A DNA stretch of 64,000 bases. Origin: Methyloversatilis universalis (GTDB lineage Bacteria; Pseudomonadota; Gammaproteobacteria; Methylococcales; Methylococcaceae). The notes beneath the pieces were generated by a model that was not told the DNA's origin, made no database searches, and saw only the letters and a program-made list of their open reading frames with translations. The position numbers and the translations under genes are program-made. Below, piece after piece: positions 36,959 to 49,962 of this stretch. The stretch spans positions 17,782 through 81,781 of the forward strand of contig DYIL01000010.1 of assembly GCA_020723665.1 (NCBI GenBank). The letters are read 5' to 3'. Position 1 is the stretch's first letter. Every line of letters begins with the position of its first letter.

Positions 36959-39337
36959 TCAGTCTCTCAACCTAGCATTGAATTCTTTGCTCAGACGCTC
37001 CAAAACGCTTCCCACCGTTTCATCGACTCTGGCATCGGTCAGCGTCTCGGCCTCGTCCTGCAATACCAAACCGAGGGCGACACTCTTCCTGCCGGTTTCG
37101 ACCCCTTGTCCCCGGTATACGTCGAACACCACCACCTGTCGCAGAATAGGGCTATCGATACTCTTCACGCATGCGACCAAACGACCGACCGTGACGGACT
37201 CGTCGATAATGACCGCAATATCCCGGCGCACCTGCGGGAACTTCGATATACCGCGGAACATTGGAATCTGTCTCCCGAGCAGCACGTCTTGATCGAGTTC
37301 GAAAAGAAATACGTTCTGCTCGAAGCCCAATTGCTTTTCCAAACGAGGGTGCAGCATTCCGATCCAGCCGAGCCGGTCGTCGCCGAGCCGGATTTCTGCC
37401 GATTGCCCCGGGTGAAGCGCCGGATGAGCGGCAGCGACAAAACCCAAATCCGCTTCCCGGCCGGTCAGTTTGACCATGGCTTCTACGTCGGCCTTCACGT
37501 CGTAAAAGTCTACCGCGCGGACCGCTTCTCCCCATTGCTCCTCGTGTACGGACCCCATCGCCAGACCGGCCAAGGATTTTCGCTGTTCGACCCCGGCGCC
37601 GTGTCGCGCAAAGCGCAGGCCGGCTTCGAACAAGCGGATTCGGCTCTGCTGGCGAAACGTATTTTTGAGAGCGGCATCCAGCAAGCCGCACCAAAGGCCG
37701 GTACGCATCACCGCCAGATCCGCGGAGATCGGATTCTGCAAGGCCAGATAGGGAATTTCGGGCTCGATCAGCGCTTGGCGGGCTTCGTCCACAAAACTGT
37801 AGGTGATCGCCTCCTGATAACCGCGATCAACCAAGAGATTCTTCAGGCGGTCGAGATCGAGGAATTTTTCCGACACCGGCCGCATGGCGGTCGCCATCAC
37901 CGGGCGCCGACGCGGCAGCGATTCGTAACCGTAGACCCTTCCGAGCTCCTCGATGAGGTCGGCCTCTATGGCGATATCGAAACGAAACCCAGGAGGCGTC
38001 ACGGTCCAGCCTTCCGGGTGATCCGCCAGCCTCATTCCCAACCGCTGAAGAATCTCAACCACCTTCGGTCGTTCGATGCGCATGCCGAGCAGACGGGTAA
38101 TCCGCTCGTAACGCAGCAGAATAGGCGCACGCTGCGGCAAATGCGAAGGACTCGCCGCTTCGACGATAGCTCCGGCTTCTCCCCCGGCGATGGACAGGAT
38201 GAGTTCGCTGGCTCGCTCGATCGCGCGCGTCTGCAATTCGGGATCGACCCCTCTCTCGAAGCGATGGGACGATTCGGTATTCAGCCCGTAACGCCGGGCC
38301 TTGCCCATGATTACGCTCGGCGTGAAAAAAGCGCATTCGAGAAAAACGTCGGCAGTGCCATCGACCACGGCGGAGTCGCTGCCGCCCATGATGCCTGCCA
38401 GTGCCAGGGCTTTGCGCTGATCGGCGATGACCAAAACGTCGCGGTCGAGCGCGACCTCTTGGCCGTTCAAAAGGGCCAGCTTTTCGCCCGGCTCCGCGTA
38501 GCGGACATGAATGCCGCCTTCCAGCTTGGCCGCGTCGAAAGCGTGCAAGGGCTGCCCCATTTCCAGCAGAACATAGTTAGTGACGTCCACTACCGCATCC
38601 AGAGAGCGGATACCGGCACGGCGCAAACGTTCACGCATCCACAGCGGCGTCTGAGCGGTACGCGACACGCCCTTGATCAAGCGCCCCAAATAGCGCGGGC
38701 AGGCCTCGGGCTCGGAAACGCTGACCGGGAACGTTTCCGGGCTCGTTACGGGAACAGGCGGAACACTCGGCGCCGTCCAGTCCAGCGCGTTGAGCGACGC
38801 CACTTCGCGCGCGATGCCCTCTATGCTCAAACAGTCTGCACGGTTCGGCGTCAGATCGACCTCGATGACGCAATCGTCCAGCTTCAAATAATTCCGAACA
38901 TCGACGCCCACCGGGGCATCCGCGGGCAATTCCATGAGTCCCGTTTGAGGATCGTCGATGCCGAGTTCCTTGGCCGAGCACAACATGCCGAACGAGGCTA
39001 CGCCCCGGAGTTCCGATTTCCGAATGACGACATCGCCGGGCAGACGGGCACCTTCGACAGCGAGCGGCACGCGCATCCCGGCCCGCACGTTCGGCGCTCC
39101 GCACACGATCTGAAGCAATTCCCCGGAGCCGTCGGACACCACGCAGACTCGCAGCCGATCGGCCTGCGGATGCGGCGAAACTTCGAGTACCTCGGCCACG
39201 ATAACGCCGCTGAACGGCGCCGCAGCGGATTCGACGCTGTCGACCTCGAGCCCCGCCATCGTCAACTGGTGAACCAGTCTTTTAGTGTCTATCGGCGGGT
39301 TGACGTATTCTCGTAGCCAGGCTTCGCTGAAGCGCAT
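36959..39337 (-). CDS. pheT: Phenylalanine-tRNA ligase beta subunit
   Basis: A 792-residue large subunit of the alpha2-beta2 enzyme. It has an N-terminal tRNA-binding domain ([18 protein letters not shown]), B3/B4 editing domain, B5, the core catalytic-like domain, and the C-terminal FDXACB anticodon-binding domain ([20 protein letters not shown]). Length is normal. It is co-transcribed with pheS (21-base gap) and ihfA. Confidence 0.96.
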   Translation of the reverse strand: MRFSEAWLREYVNPPIDTKRLVHQLTMAGLEVDSVESAAAPFSGVIVAEVLEVSPHPQADRLRVCVVSDGSGELLQIVCGAPNVRAGMRVPLAVEGARLPGDVVIRKSELRGVASFGMLCSAKELGIDDPQTGLMELPADAPVGVDVRNYLKLDDCVIEVDLTPNRADCLSIEGIAREVASLNALDWTAPSVPPVPVTSPETFPVSVSEPEACPRYLGRLIKGVSRTAQTPLWMRERLRRAGIRSLDAVVDVTNYVLLEMGQPLHAFDAAKLEGGIHVRYAEPGEKLALLNGQEVALDRDVLVIADQRKALALAGIMGGSDSAVVDGTADVFLECAFFTPSVIMGKARRYGLNTESSHRFERGVDPELQTRAIERASELILSIAGGEAGAIVEAASPSHLPQRAPILLRYERITRLLGMRIERPKVVEILQRLGMRLADHPEGWTVTPPGFRFDIAIEADLIEELGRVYGYESLPRRRPVMATAMRPVSEKFLDLDRLKNLLVDRGYQEAITYSFVDEARQALIEPEIPYLALQNPISADLAVMRTGLWCGLLDAALKNTFRQQSRIRLFEAGLRFARHGAGVEQRKSLAGLAMGSVHEEQWGEAVRAVDFYDVKADVEAMVKLTGREADLGFVAAAHPALHPGQSAEIRLGDDRLGWIGMLHPRLEKQLGFEQNVFLFELDQDVLLGRQIPMFRGISKFPQVRRDIAVIIDESVTVGRLVACVKSIDSPILRQVVVFDVYRGQGVETGRKSVALGLVLQDEAETLTDARVDETVGSVLERLSKEFNARLRD

Positions 39338-39358
39338 GGGAAGGACCGTGTGTTGTTC

Positions 39359-40815
<1,457 letters not shown>

Positions 40816-40844
40816 GGGCTTCTCTCTCGATGGGCAAGATAAAA

Positions 40845-41042
40845 TCAACTATAAGGCAGCAAGCGAGCCGCACTCCGCACATCCGAAGGGTGCAAAGCAG
40901 CGGGGCCGCGCAATTGACGCTTCCTCTTGGTGCTCTTCTTCGTCAGAATGTGACGGCGGTGCGAATGATTACACTTAAAACCGCCGGACGCCGTGCGCTT
41001 GAAGCGTTTCGCCGCGCCGCGGTTGGTTTTCAATTTAGGCAT
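40845..41042 (-). CDS. rpmI: 50S ribosomal protein L35
   Basis: A 65-residue basic protein: [20 protein letters not shown] and [16 protein letters not shown] are diagnostic for L35. It lies between infC (18 bases) and rplT (29 bases). Confidence 0.96.
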   Translation of the reverse strand: MPKLKTNRGAAKRFKRTASGGFKCNHSHRRHILTKKSTKRKRQLRGPAALHPSDVRSAARLLPYS

Positions 41043-41060
41043 CTTAATCTCCTAAGTAAC

Positions 41061-41588
41061 TCAAGATTTTTTCTTTTTCGGCGCAAGCGTCATGCTCAAC
41101 TGTTTGCCTTCCATCTTCGGAAATTGCTCCACCACCGCGTGTTCTACAAGATCCGTCTCGATCCGCTTCAGGAGATCCATCCCCAGTTCGCGGTGAGTCA
41201 ATTCCCTACCACGAAACCGAACGGTGACTTTTGCCTTATCGCCGTCGGACAGAAAACGAATCAGACTGCGCAGCTTGACCTGGTAATCACCCTCGTCCGT
41301 ACCCGGACGGAATTTAATTTCCTTTACCTGAATCTGCTTTTGCTTTTTTTTGGCCGCCTGCAGCTTTTTGTTCTGCTCGAAACGGAATTTGCCGTAATCC
41401 ATTATCCGACAAACCGGCGGGTCGGCCGCCGGCGAAATCTCGACCAGATCCAGATTCGCATCATAAGCAATTTGCTTGGCCTCTCTGGTCGATACGACCC
41501 CTATCTGATTACCGTCAGGCCCGATCAACCTGACCGTAGGCGCCGTAATCTCTTCATTCAGGCGCGGCTCTTTTCTTTCAGCAGTGAT
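41061..41588 (-). CDS. infC: Translation initiation factor IF-3 (predicted AUC start)
   Basis: IF-3 of about 175 residues: the N-domain segment [20 protein letters not shown], the linker [20 protein letters not shown] and the C-domain [15 protein letters not shown] are all present. The first ATG in frame (41528) falls inside the conserved region and would delete the NEEIT strand. Reading upstream, GGAGG (41597-41601) is followed after 8 bases by ATC at 41586-41588, in frame, giving (M)[20 protein letters not shown]. The only nearby ATG is out of frame. IF-3 genes are known to use AUU or AUC starts so that IF-3 can discriminate against its own mRNA. Confidence 0.9.
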   Translation of the reverse strand: MTAERKEPRLNEEITAPTVRLIGPDGNQIGVVSTREAKQIAYDANLDLVEISPAADPPVCRIMDYGKFRFEQNKKLQAAKKKQKQIQVKEIKFRPGTDEGDYQVKLRSLIRFLSDGDKAKVTVRFRGRELTHRELGMDLLKRIETDLVEHAVVEQFPKMEGKQLSMTLAPKKKKS

Positions 41589-41609
41589 ATCCCATTCCTC
41601 CGAACGCGA

Positions 41610-43526
41610 TTATTGAAAAGCAGCGCGGCTCGCCACTTCGTCGGCAAACTTGCGAACCAAATCCGGCAAACTAAAGCCACCCAGTTCCTGGCCTTTTTGT
41701 GTGCGGACAGAAACTGTACGCGAATTCAGCTCTTTGTCGCCAACGATCAACAAATAAGGCACACGCTGCACGCTATGTTCGCGAATTTTAAAGCCTATCT
41801 TCTCGTTTCTCAAGTCGGTCTTTACCCGAAAGCCTTGCTTTACAAGCTCCGCAGCCAATTCAGCCGCATACTCGGCCTGGTTTCCCGTGATATTGAGTAC
41901 CACCGCCTGCACCGGCGCCAGCCAAAGCGGGAAATATCCCGCATAATGCTCGATGAGAATACCGATGAAGCGCTCCATTGAACCCACGATCGCCCGGTGC
42001 AGCATGACCGGCGTATGACGGGCATTGTCCTCGCCCACGTATTCGGCACCTAGACGCCCCGGCATCATGAAATCCACTTGAATGGTGCCGCACTGCCACA
42101 CCCGACCGATCGCATCTTTCAACGCGAATTCTATCTTGGGACCGTAAAAAGCGCCTTCCCCCGGCTGCAATTCATAGTCGATGCCTTGCGTAGCCAGAGC
42201 CGCCGCCAACGCCCCCTCCGCCTTGTCCCAAATGTCGTCGCTGCCGAGCCGTTTGGGCGGGCGCGTAGACAGCTTGTACTGGATATCGGCAAACCCAAAG
42301 TCGGCGTACACCTTCCGCAAGGTGCCTATAAACGCGACGACTTCGTCTTCGATCTGATCCTCGGTACAGAAGATGTGGCCATCGTCCTGGTTGAAACCGC
42401 GCACACGCATAATCCCGTGCAAGGTGCCGGAAGGCTCGTTGCGATGGCAGGAACCGAACTCTCCGTAGCGGATCGGCAATTCGCGGTAACTATGTAGATG
42501 CTGCTTGAAGACCTGGACATGGCCGGGGCAGTTCATGGGTTTTACCGCGTATTCCCTATTCTCGGAGGCGGTGAAGAACATATTCTCGTGGAAATTATCC
42601 CAATGGCCCGACGCCTTCCAAAGACTGACGTCCAGAATCTGAGGACAGCGGATTTCCTGATACCCGTTCTCGCGAAACACCCGGCGCATATACTGCTCGA
42701 CCTGCTGATAGAGCGCCCAGCCGTTGGGATGCCAGAACACCATACCCGGAGCTTCTTCCTGGGTATGGAACAGATCCTGGAGCTTGCCGATCTTGCGATG
42801 ATCGCGCTTATCCGCTTCTTCCAGCCGATGCAAATACGCATCCAAATCCTTTTTGTCCGCCCAGGCAGTGCCATAGATACGCTGCAGCATAGCATTGCGG
42901 GAATCCCCCCGCCAATAAGCGCCCGCCACCTTCATGAGCTTGAAGGCCCTGAGCTTTCCGGTATCGGGTACATGAGGACCGCGACAAAGATCGGTAAAAT
43001 CCCCCTGTGAGTAGAGAGAGATTTGTTCGCCGGGCGGTATGGCTTCGATAATTTCGGCCTTATAGTACTCGCCCTGGTCCCGGAAGAATTTGATCGCTTC
43101 TTCCCGACGCACTACTTCTCTCTTGACCGGAATGGCTTTTGCCGCCAATTCCGCCATCTTTTTCTCGATCGCCTCCAGATCCTCCGGCGTGAAAGGCCGT
43201 TCGAAGGCGAAATCGTAGTAAAACCCGTTCTCTACCACCGGACCGATCGTTACTTGAGCGCTCGGGTATAACTCTTTAACGGCCTGAGCCAAGAGATGTG
43301 CGGTAGAATGGCGAATGATCTCCAACCCGTCTTCATCCTTGCCGGTCACGATCTCCACCGAAGCGTCGTTTTCGATAACGCTCGACAAATCGACCAGCTT
43401 CCCGTCGATCCGGCCGGCCAATGCCGCCTTAGCCAACCCCGGCCCAATGGACTCAGCCACCTCCATAAGCGTTACGGGGCGATCGAATGTGCGAGCGGAA
43501 CCGTCTGGCAGGCGTATCACGGGCAT
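41610..43526 (-). CDS. thrS: Threonine-tRNA ligase
   Basis: A 638-residue class II synthetase. N-terminal TGS domain ([20 protein letters not shown]), editing domain with [16 protein letters not shown], and a catalytic core with zinc ligands in [16 protein letters not shown]. Motif 2 reads [19 protein letters not shown], and an anticodon-binding domain closes the protein. It is followed 21 bases later by infC, as in E. coli. Confidence 0.96.
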   Translation of the reverse strand: MPVIRLPDGSARTFDRPVTLMEVAESIGPGLAKAALAGRIDGKLVDLSSVIENDASVEIVTGKDEDGLEIIRHSTAHLLAQAVKELYPSAQVTIGPVVENGFYYDFAFERPFTPEDLEAIEKKMAELAAKAIPVKREVVRREEAIKFFRDQGEYYKAEIIEAIPPGEQISLYSQGDFTDLCRGPHVPDTGKLRAFKLMKVAGAYWRGDSRNAMLQRIYGTAWADKKDLDAYLHRLEEADKRDHRKIGKLQDLFHTQEEAPGMVFWHPNGWALYQQVEQYMRRVFRENGYQEIRCPQILDVSLWKASGHWDNFHENMFFTASENREYAVKPMNCPGHVQVFKQHLHSYRELPIRYGEFGSCHRNEPSGTLHGIMRVRGFNQDDGHIFCTEDQIEDEVVAFIGTLRKVYADFGFADIQYKLSTRPPKRLGSDDIWDKAEGALAAALATQGIDYELQPGEGAFYGPKIEFALKDAIGRVWQCGTIQVDFMMPGRLGAEYVGEDNARHTPVMLHRAIVGSMERFIGILIEHYAGYFPLWLAPVQAVVLNITGNQAEYAAELAAELVKQGFRVKTDLRNEKIGFKIREHSVQRVPYLLIVGDKELNSRTVSVRTQKGQELGGFSLPDLVRKFADEVASRAAFQ

Positions 43527-43543
43527 CAGCGAGACCTCTTCAA

Positions 43544-43572
43544 CAAAAAAAGCATCGGCCAGCGATGCTTTT
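43544..43572 (-). terminator. Terminator of the tRNA-Val gene
   Basis: AAAAGCATCG / CGATGCTTTT form a 10-bp stem with 5-base loop. On the minus strand it follows the tRNA 3' end by 6 bases and runs into seven T residues. It separates the tRNA from thrS. Confidence 0.85.
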
Positions 43573-43578
43573 CGGAAT

Positions 43579-43654
43579 TGGTAGGCGCGATTGGACTTGA
43601 ACCAACGACCCCCACCATGTCAAGGTGGTGCTCTAACCAACTGAGCTACGCGCC
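43579..43654 (-). tRNA. tRNA-Val (anticodon GAC)
   Basis: 76 bases on the minus strand. The acceptor stem is GGCGCGT / ATCGCGCC region with encoded CCA end. The D-arm is TAGCTCAGTTGGTTAGAGC, the anticodon stem is CCACC/GGTGG with loop TTGACAT (anticodon GAC), and the T-arm holds GGTTCAAGTCC. All stems pair. Confidence 0.95.
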
Positions 43655-43839
43655 TGAAATCAAGAGCGATAATTATAGAGCTATTTTTCGTTTAATCAAA
43701 GCCTTTCATTCTCACCAGCCCGCAGCCGAGAATTTTGGCGGTCGCGGCTAGCGAATGCGCCATGATGGTGTCGGTCGTGAATTCGTCGAGAATAGTTCTG
43801 TCCAAATAAAAAAGAGCGTTTCCGCCAGGGTGATAAATT

Positions 43840-44427
43840 ATGGCCATGTCACCGATCAAAACCTTGATTTCCGCGCCGTTGCCCAGCCGATCGAACCTAC
43901 TCCGATGGACCTTGCTATGGGTAACGCTGTTGGGCGTAGCCGGATGTGCTACCAGTCCCTTTTCGAAACCCGTTCGAACGGCAACTAAGAAGCAGCCGTC
44001 GTTCTATGAGATCAGCGCCCGCCCCGAAGCCTACAAAGGCAGGATGGTCATGCTGGGCGGCGTGATCGTCCAGACCAGCAACCGCCCACAGTTCACGGAA
44101 ATCGAAGTCGTACAAAAACCGCTGGATAGTTCGGATCGGCCAGAAGACGTCGACACGTCCGCCGGACGCTTCCTGATCCGCTGCAACCGCTTCCTGGACT
44201 CGGCGGTTTATGCGAAAGGGCGCGAGGTCAGTGTCGCCGGAGAGGTCCAAGGCAAGGAAACCAAGCCCCTCGATCAAATCAACTACACCTATCCGGTAAT
44301 CGGCTGCAGGGAAATTCATCTTTGGGCTAACCGGCCGACCTATACCTACTATCCGATGCCGTATTGGTATGACCCTTGGTGGCGCGGCTGGCCCGGCTAT
44401 TATCCATATTGGTATCCTTACTGGTGA
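43840..44427 (+). CDS. Slp family outer-membrane lipoprotein, copy 1
   Basis: A 195-residue lipoprotein. Signal and lipobox are WVTLLGVAGC (Cys about residue 36). The Slp core is recognisable in YKGRMVMLGGVIVQTSN, GRFLIRC and VYAKGREVSVAGEVQGKE. The C-terminus is extraordinarily aromatic: the last ~30 residues alternate Tyr, Trp and Pro (for example YPMPYWYDPWWRGWPGYYPY). Slp proteins are starvation-inducible outer-membrane lipoproteins of unknown mechanism. A second Slp gene follows 33 bases later. Confidence 0.82.
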   Translation: MAMSPIKTLISAPLPSRSNLLRWTLLWVTLLGVAGCATSPFSKPVRTATKKQPSFYEISARPEAYKGRMVMLGGVIVQTSNRPQFTEIEVVQKPLDSSDRPEDVDTSAGRFLIRCNRFLDSAVYAKGREVSVAGEVQGKETKPLDQINYTYPVIGCREIHLWANRPTYTYYPMPYWYDPWWRGWPGYYPYWYPYW

Positions 44428-44460
44428 AACTCATTCACCTCAAGAGCCTGAAGCATTACA

Positions 44461-45012
44461 GTGAACGCATTTCGGATCTCAAAAAAGGACTTCCGATCCG
44501 GGTCTACAATATTCTGGGCTCGCAATCTCGGCTTTGCCGCCGTATTATGCGTGATCATGCTACCGATCGGCGGTTGCGGATCGGTACTGTCGCGAACGAC
44601 TATGAAGCAAGTCGATCCCCACGTTTCACCGGAAGCTGTACTGATTAACCCGAAACCATTTGTCGGCCAAACCATTCTCGTAGGCGGAACCATTCTCAGC
44701 GCTAAGAATCTACAGGAAGGCACGTTACTCGAAGTTTTGACTTATCCCACCGATAGACTAGGCGAACCGGAACTCGACGAACCCGCTTTGGGCAGATTTC
44801 TGCTGCTGTATCCGGGCTATTTGGACACGCTCATCTATCAAGAAGGCCGACGCATCGTAGCCGCCGGCCGGATCGTTGGGGAGCGCAGAATGGAAACCGA
44901 TGAAACCAGCCGCGCATTTCCGCTATTGACCCCATTGGAGATAAAACTGCTATCCGACTATAAAACCGGGCCTCGCTTCGGCATCGGCTTCAGTGTGGGT
45001 TTCGGCTTTTGA
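44461..45012 (+). CDS. Slp family outer-membrane lipoprotein, copy 2
   Basis: A 183-residue paralogue of the preceding gene, with a GTG start at 44461. The lipobox is MLPIGGC. The Slp core is FVGQTILVGGTILSAKNLQE, GRFLLLYPGYLDTLIYQEGR and RIVAAGRIVGERR. The tail is short (GIGFSVGFGF), unlike the aromatic tail of copy 1. The pair are probably co-transcribed and may form a two-component outer-membrane assembly (inference). Confidence 0.8.
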   Translation: MNAFRISKKDFRSGSTIFWARNLGFAAVLCVIMLPIGGCGSVLSRTTMKQVDPHVSPEAVLINPKPFVGQTILVGGTILSAKNLQEGTLLEVLTYPTDRLGEPELDEPALGRFLLLYPGYLDTLIYQEGRRIVAAGRIVGERRMETDETSRAFPLLTPLEIKLLSDYKTGPRFGIGFSVGFGF

Positions 45013-45233
45013 GCCATAACGGCGGTTTTTCGCCCACACGCGCAATGTTCGGGCATTAGGAGCCCAATCGGAAAACACGCACATTGAAAATCTGATTTTT
45101 CCAACTGAAAATTGGATTTGAGCGATTTCGCCGGAACGGCTGCTTTAACGCGCTTTACGCGAGCCCACGGAAGGTCTCGCAACGTCTTAGCGATCTTTTG
45201 TTAACGCTTATTCCTTAACTTTCGACAGCAAAA

Positions 45234-46436
45234 ATGATTGACGGATTACTTGACTTCCCCTGGTGGGGACTAATTGCCGTTACGCTTGGTATGACCCACA
45301 TCACCATTGCCAGCGTCACGATCTTCCTTCATCGCCACCAAGCGCATCGCGCTTTGGACCTTCATCCGGCGGTGAGCCACTTCTTTCGCTTCTGGCTATG
45401 GCTCACGACCGGCATGACCACCAAGGCCTGGGTCGCCATTCATCGTAAGCATCATGCCAAATGCGAGACGGCCGAGGACCCGCATAGCCCGCGCGTATTT
45501 GGCATAAGAAAGGTATTGTGGGAGGGTGCGGAACTCTATCAGGCCGAAGCCGCCAACCCGGAAACTTTGGATCAGTACGGCTACGGCACCCCCAATGACT
45601 GGCTCGAACGCAAGCTTTACGCTCCTTATCCGGGTCTAGGCATCGCTCTTATGTTCCTTGTCGATGTCACGCTGTTCGGCTTCTTCGGCATCACCGTTTG
45701 GGCCGTGCAAATGCTCTGGATCCCCTTCTGGGCGGCAGGCGTGATCAATGGACTGGGACATTACTTCGGTTATCGTAATTTCGAAACCCGTGACGCTTCC
45801 ACCAATCTGTTCCCGGTCGGCTTACTGATCGGAGGCGAGGAACTTCACAATAATCACCATGCCTATCCTTCTTCGGCACGGCTCTCCTCCCGCTGGTGGG
45901 AATTGGACATCGGCTGGGCCTACATTCGCCTGATGGAACTGTTGAAGTTGGCAAAGGTTCGCCGGATTGCGCCAAAAATCTGTATTCTTCCGGACAAGAA
46001 ACTGATCGACCTGGCAACGATACAGGCCGTCATGCGCAATCGAGTCCACGTACTGGCACTGTATGGCCGTGGCGTCGTGCTTCCGGTACTGCAACAAGAA
46101 TTGAGAACAGCCCTCCCGGCATCCCGGCGTTTGCTCCGCGATGCAAAGCCGCTCCTGGTTCGAGAAGATATACAGCTCGATGAGGCCGCCACGCATACCC
46201 TTGATCGAGCGTTAGGTCTGAGCCAAGCGCTTCATACCGTCTATCGATTCAAGGAGGAATTGAAACAGCTTTGGGCGAACTCCTCGATCAGCTACGAGGC
46301 ACGCATACAATCGCTCAGGGAATGGTGCCAGCGGGCAAAAGACACTGGCATCCAGGCACTTGAGGATTTTGCGGATTTACTGCACGGCTATACCATCGCA
46401 AATCGACTGTCCGTCAGCTACGTACCTACTGTCTAG
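45234..46436 (+). CDS. Acyl-lipid/acyl-CoA fatty-acid desaturase, DesA type
   Basis: A 400-residue membrane di-iron desaturase. The three histidine boxes are HRHQAH, HRKHH and HNNHH, with hydrophobic segments between. These enzymes introduce double bonds (typically delta-9) into fatty acyl chains. Residues ~290-400 form a soluble helical extension (LGLSQALHTVYRFKEELKQL, WCQRAKDTGIQALEDFADLL) that is absent from minimal desaturases and faintly recalls the C-terminal helices of ISL3-type transposases. The extension is probably a family feature. A terminator for groEL lies downstream on the other strand. Confidence 0.87.
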   Translation: MIDGLLDFPWWGLIAVTLGMTHITIASVTIFLHRHQAHRALDLHPAVSHFFRFWLWLTTGMTTKAWVAIHRKHHAKCETAEDPHSPRVFGIRKVLWEGAELYQAEAANPETLDQYGYGTPNDWLERKLYAPYPGLGIALMFLVDVTLFGFFGITVWAVQMLWIPFWAAGVINGLGHYFGYRNFETRDASTNLFPVGLLIGGEELHNNHHAYPSSARLSSRWWELDIGWAYIRLMELLKLAKVRRIAPKICILPDKKLIDLATIQAVMRNRVHVLALYGRGVVLPVLQQELRTALPASRRLLRDAKPLLVREDIQLDEAATHTLDRALGLSQALHTVYRFKEELKQLWANSSISYEARIQSLREWCQRAKDTGIQALEDFADLLHGYTIANRLSVSYVPTV

Positions 46437-46662
46437 GTTGGCACAGCGTAGCTTCTGCATGTGACTTGGCGGATAGGAATGCCCAAGAAGGGCCTGTGGC
46501 AGAAACAGGCAAAGGAGTAGTTCCTACAGCTTTCCACTTGCGCGTCCAGACTGATTGAACATGGCGGTAGGTTGGAAACCAGCAGAGCCTGCCAAACTTT
46601 CGACAAGCTCAAAGCGAACCAGCTGCTGAAATAGGCTCGAAGTCAATCGACAGCCAAGCCCC

Positions 46663-46693
46663 AAAAAAAAGCCCCATCCGAAGATGGGGCTTT
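46663..46693 (-). terminator. Rho-independent terminator of groES-groEL
   Basis: AAAGCCCCATC / GATGGGGCTTT form an 11-bp stem with 4-base loop. On the minus strand a run of eight T follows. It lies 33 bases after the groL stop. The rest of 46437-46662 contains degenerate dispersed-repeat sequence (cgacaagctcaaagcgaac) and no gene. Confidence 0.9.
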
Positions 46694-46725
46694 CTCACAC
46701 CGACGTCTTAAATGATCGGTCGGCG

Positions 46726-48360
<1,635 letters not shown>

Positions 48361-48397
48361 TTACCTTCGTTGATTGATGTTGAATTCCGGGCGTTGC

Positions 48398-48691
48398 TCA
48401 GTCTTCGAGCACAGCCATGATGTCGTCTTCGCGCATGACAAGGATTTCCTCGCCATCGAGCTTCACCTCGGTGCCGGAATATTTGCCGAACAGCACCTTG
48501 TCGCCCACTTTGACTTGCAGCGCGCGCACTTCTCCGCTGTCCAGAACTTTGCCGTTCCCCACTGCGAGAACTTCCCCGCGCATCGGTTTCTCGGCAGCCG
48601 TATCCGGAATCACGATTCCACCCGGCGAAGTACGCTCCTCCTCGAGACGCTTTACGATCACACGGTCACCCAAGGGACGAATCTTCATCAT
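48398..48691 (-). CDS. groS: Co-chaperonin GroES (Hsp10)
   Basis: A 97-residue co-chaperonin: [20 protein letters not shown], the mobile-loop region [13 protein letters not shown], and [20 protein letters not shown]. It is the first gene of the operon. Confidence 0.97.
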   Translation of the reverse strand: MMKIRPLGDRVIVKRLEEERTSPGGIVIPDTAAEKPMRGEVLAVGNGKVLDSGEVRALQVKVGDKVLFGKYSGTEVKLDGEEILVMREDDIMAVLED

Positions 48692-48752
48692 ACTCTCCTG
48701 TTCCTACTGATGATGTTTTGGCTAACGAGCGGTCAACCAAACCTAAACGTTG

Positions 48753-48779
48753 TTAGCACTCAACTAAAACGAGTGCTAA
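48753..48779 (-). promoter_or_regulatory. CIRCE element (HrcA operator)
   Basis: A perfect TTAGCACTC-N9-GAGTGCTAA inverted repeat, 62 bases upstream of groS. This is the exact consensus bound by the repressor HrcA in many bacteria, so groESL here is predicted to be HrcA-repressed and heat-induced. Confidence 0.95.
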
Positions 48780-48902
48780 TCATAGCGGTCGAATATTTCA
48801 TGTCAAGGTCGGCACCTTTCCGTTTCCCGTGAAATTCTTGCGCGAATCAGTGTTTTCCGAGGGTTAAGATTCGTGCGCGACCTATCATCCGAGGAAAACA
48901 AC

Positions 48903-49871
48903 ATGGACCGCACCGAACGCTTCTACAAAATCGATCACCTGATCCGCGAGCGGGGAAACGTCGCCCAAAAGACGTTCCTTGAAGAGTTGGGTATATCGAC
49001 CGCGACTTTCAAGCGGGATATCGAATATATGCGCAACCGATTCAACGCACCGATCGTTTGGGACCGAAAAACCCGAGGCTACCGTTTCGGGCCGAGTAGC
49101 GGCGATGCGGCCTACGAACTGCCGGGGCTTTGGTTCAACGCCTCGGAAATCCATGCCCTTCTCACCATGCGACAACTGCTCAAAGATCTGCAGCCGGGAC
49201 TGCTGGAACCGCATATCCAGCCACTGCTCGCCCGCCTCAACGCCCTGCTCGGTACCGGCGATCACGAATGGGAGGAAGTGGAGAAACGCGTCCGGGTGTT
49301 CCACATCGCACGGCGAACGGTCGATCTCCAGCATTTCGAGGTCGTCGCGACGGCCCTGCTCAGACGCCGCCGGTTGCGCATCGTCCATTACAACCGCGGT
49401 ACCGACGAAACCTCCGAACGCACGGTGTCGCCGCAGCGCCTGATCCACTACCGCGAAAACTGGTATTTGGACGCCTGGTGCCATCTCCGCGAAGCCATCC
49501 GAAGTTTTGCCGTGGACGCGCTGCGCTCCGCATCGACGCTGAACGAGCCCGCGGTAGACATCCCGGAGGAAGAACTGGATCGGGAACTGGCTTCCGGTTA
49601 CGGCATTTTCTCCGGCAGCGAACTCCGCTGGGCGGAATTGCGCTTCACGCCCGAACGCGCACGCTGGCTCAGCTACGAAGTCTGGCATCCCAAGCAAAAA
49701 AGCCGATTCGAGCCGGACGGCAGCTATGTACTCGAAATCCCCTACGCCGACGACCGCGAACTGATCATGGACATCCTCAAACACGGCGCGGAAATCGAGG
49801 TCATCGCCCCGGAATCGCTCCGGAGCAAGCTGCAAGAAACGATTCGGGCGATGGCAGCCCGTTACGGATAA
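48903..49871 (+). CDS. HTH-WYL domain transcriptional regulator
   Basis: A 322-residue protein. The N-terminal winged helix (RFYKIDHLIRERGNVAQKTF...ISTATFKRDIEYMRNRF) is followed by a WYL domain (~130-215, VSPQRLIHYRENWYLDAWCH) and a C-terminal extension (~235-320). WYL proteins are ligand-sensing regulators (some bind nucleic acids), common beside CRISPR and other defence genes. I chose ATG 48903 (MDRTERFYKID). The frame extends ten codons further. It points towards the toxin-antitoxin and cas genes but is 1.1 kb from cas3, so control of them is only possible. Confidence 0.85.
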   Translation: MDRTERFYKIDHLIRERGNVAQKTFLEELGISTATFKRDIEYMRNRFNAPIVWDRKTRGYRFGPSSGDAAYELPGLWFNASEIHALLTMRQLLKDLQPGLLEPHIQPLLARLNALLGTGDHEWEEVEKRVRVFHIARRTVDLQHFEVVATALLRRRRLRIVHYNRGTDETSERTVSPQRLIHYRENWYLDAWCHLREAIRSFAVDALRSASTLNEPAVDIPEEELDRELASGYGIFSGSELRWAELRFTPERARWLSYEVWHPKQKSRFEPDGSYVLEIPYADDRELIMDILKHGAEIEVIAPESLRSKLQETIRAMAARYG

Positions 49872-49927
49872 AAAATTTTCATGGATCGATTTAGTGGCTC
49901 ACGCCCTGAGCGACTGCCTGTCGTAAA

Positions 49928-49958
49928 GTATCTCCGTCGTTACACCCGTCGGAGATAC
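49928..49958 (+). promoter_or_regulatory. Hairpin that hides the ribosome-binding site of the 63-residue ORF
   Basis: GTATCTCCG (49928-49936) pairs perfectly with CGGAGATAC (49950-49958) with a 13-base loop. The right arm contains the GGAG that serves as ribosome-binding site for the ATG at 49963. When formed, the stem would block translation. It could alternatively be a DNA operator. Confidence 0.55.
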
Positions 49959-49962
49959 GATC

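Noticed and set aside
36785..39316. Very long open frame (843 codons) on the plus strand
   Set aside because: It is antisense to pheT, which has full family motifs. High-GC codon bias leaves the opposite strand open. No protein-family similarity is seen in its translation.
41528..41528. ATG at 41526-41528 as infC start
   Set aside because: It would remove the conserved NEEIT...RLIGPDG N-terminus, and no ribosome-binding site lies at the right distance; ATC at 41588 fits better.
49928..49958. Similarity of GTATCTCC in the hairpin to the CRISPR repeat start
   Set aside because: Only eight bases are shared and the stem sequence then differs; treated as coincidence.
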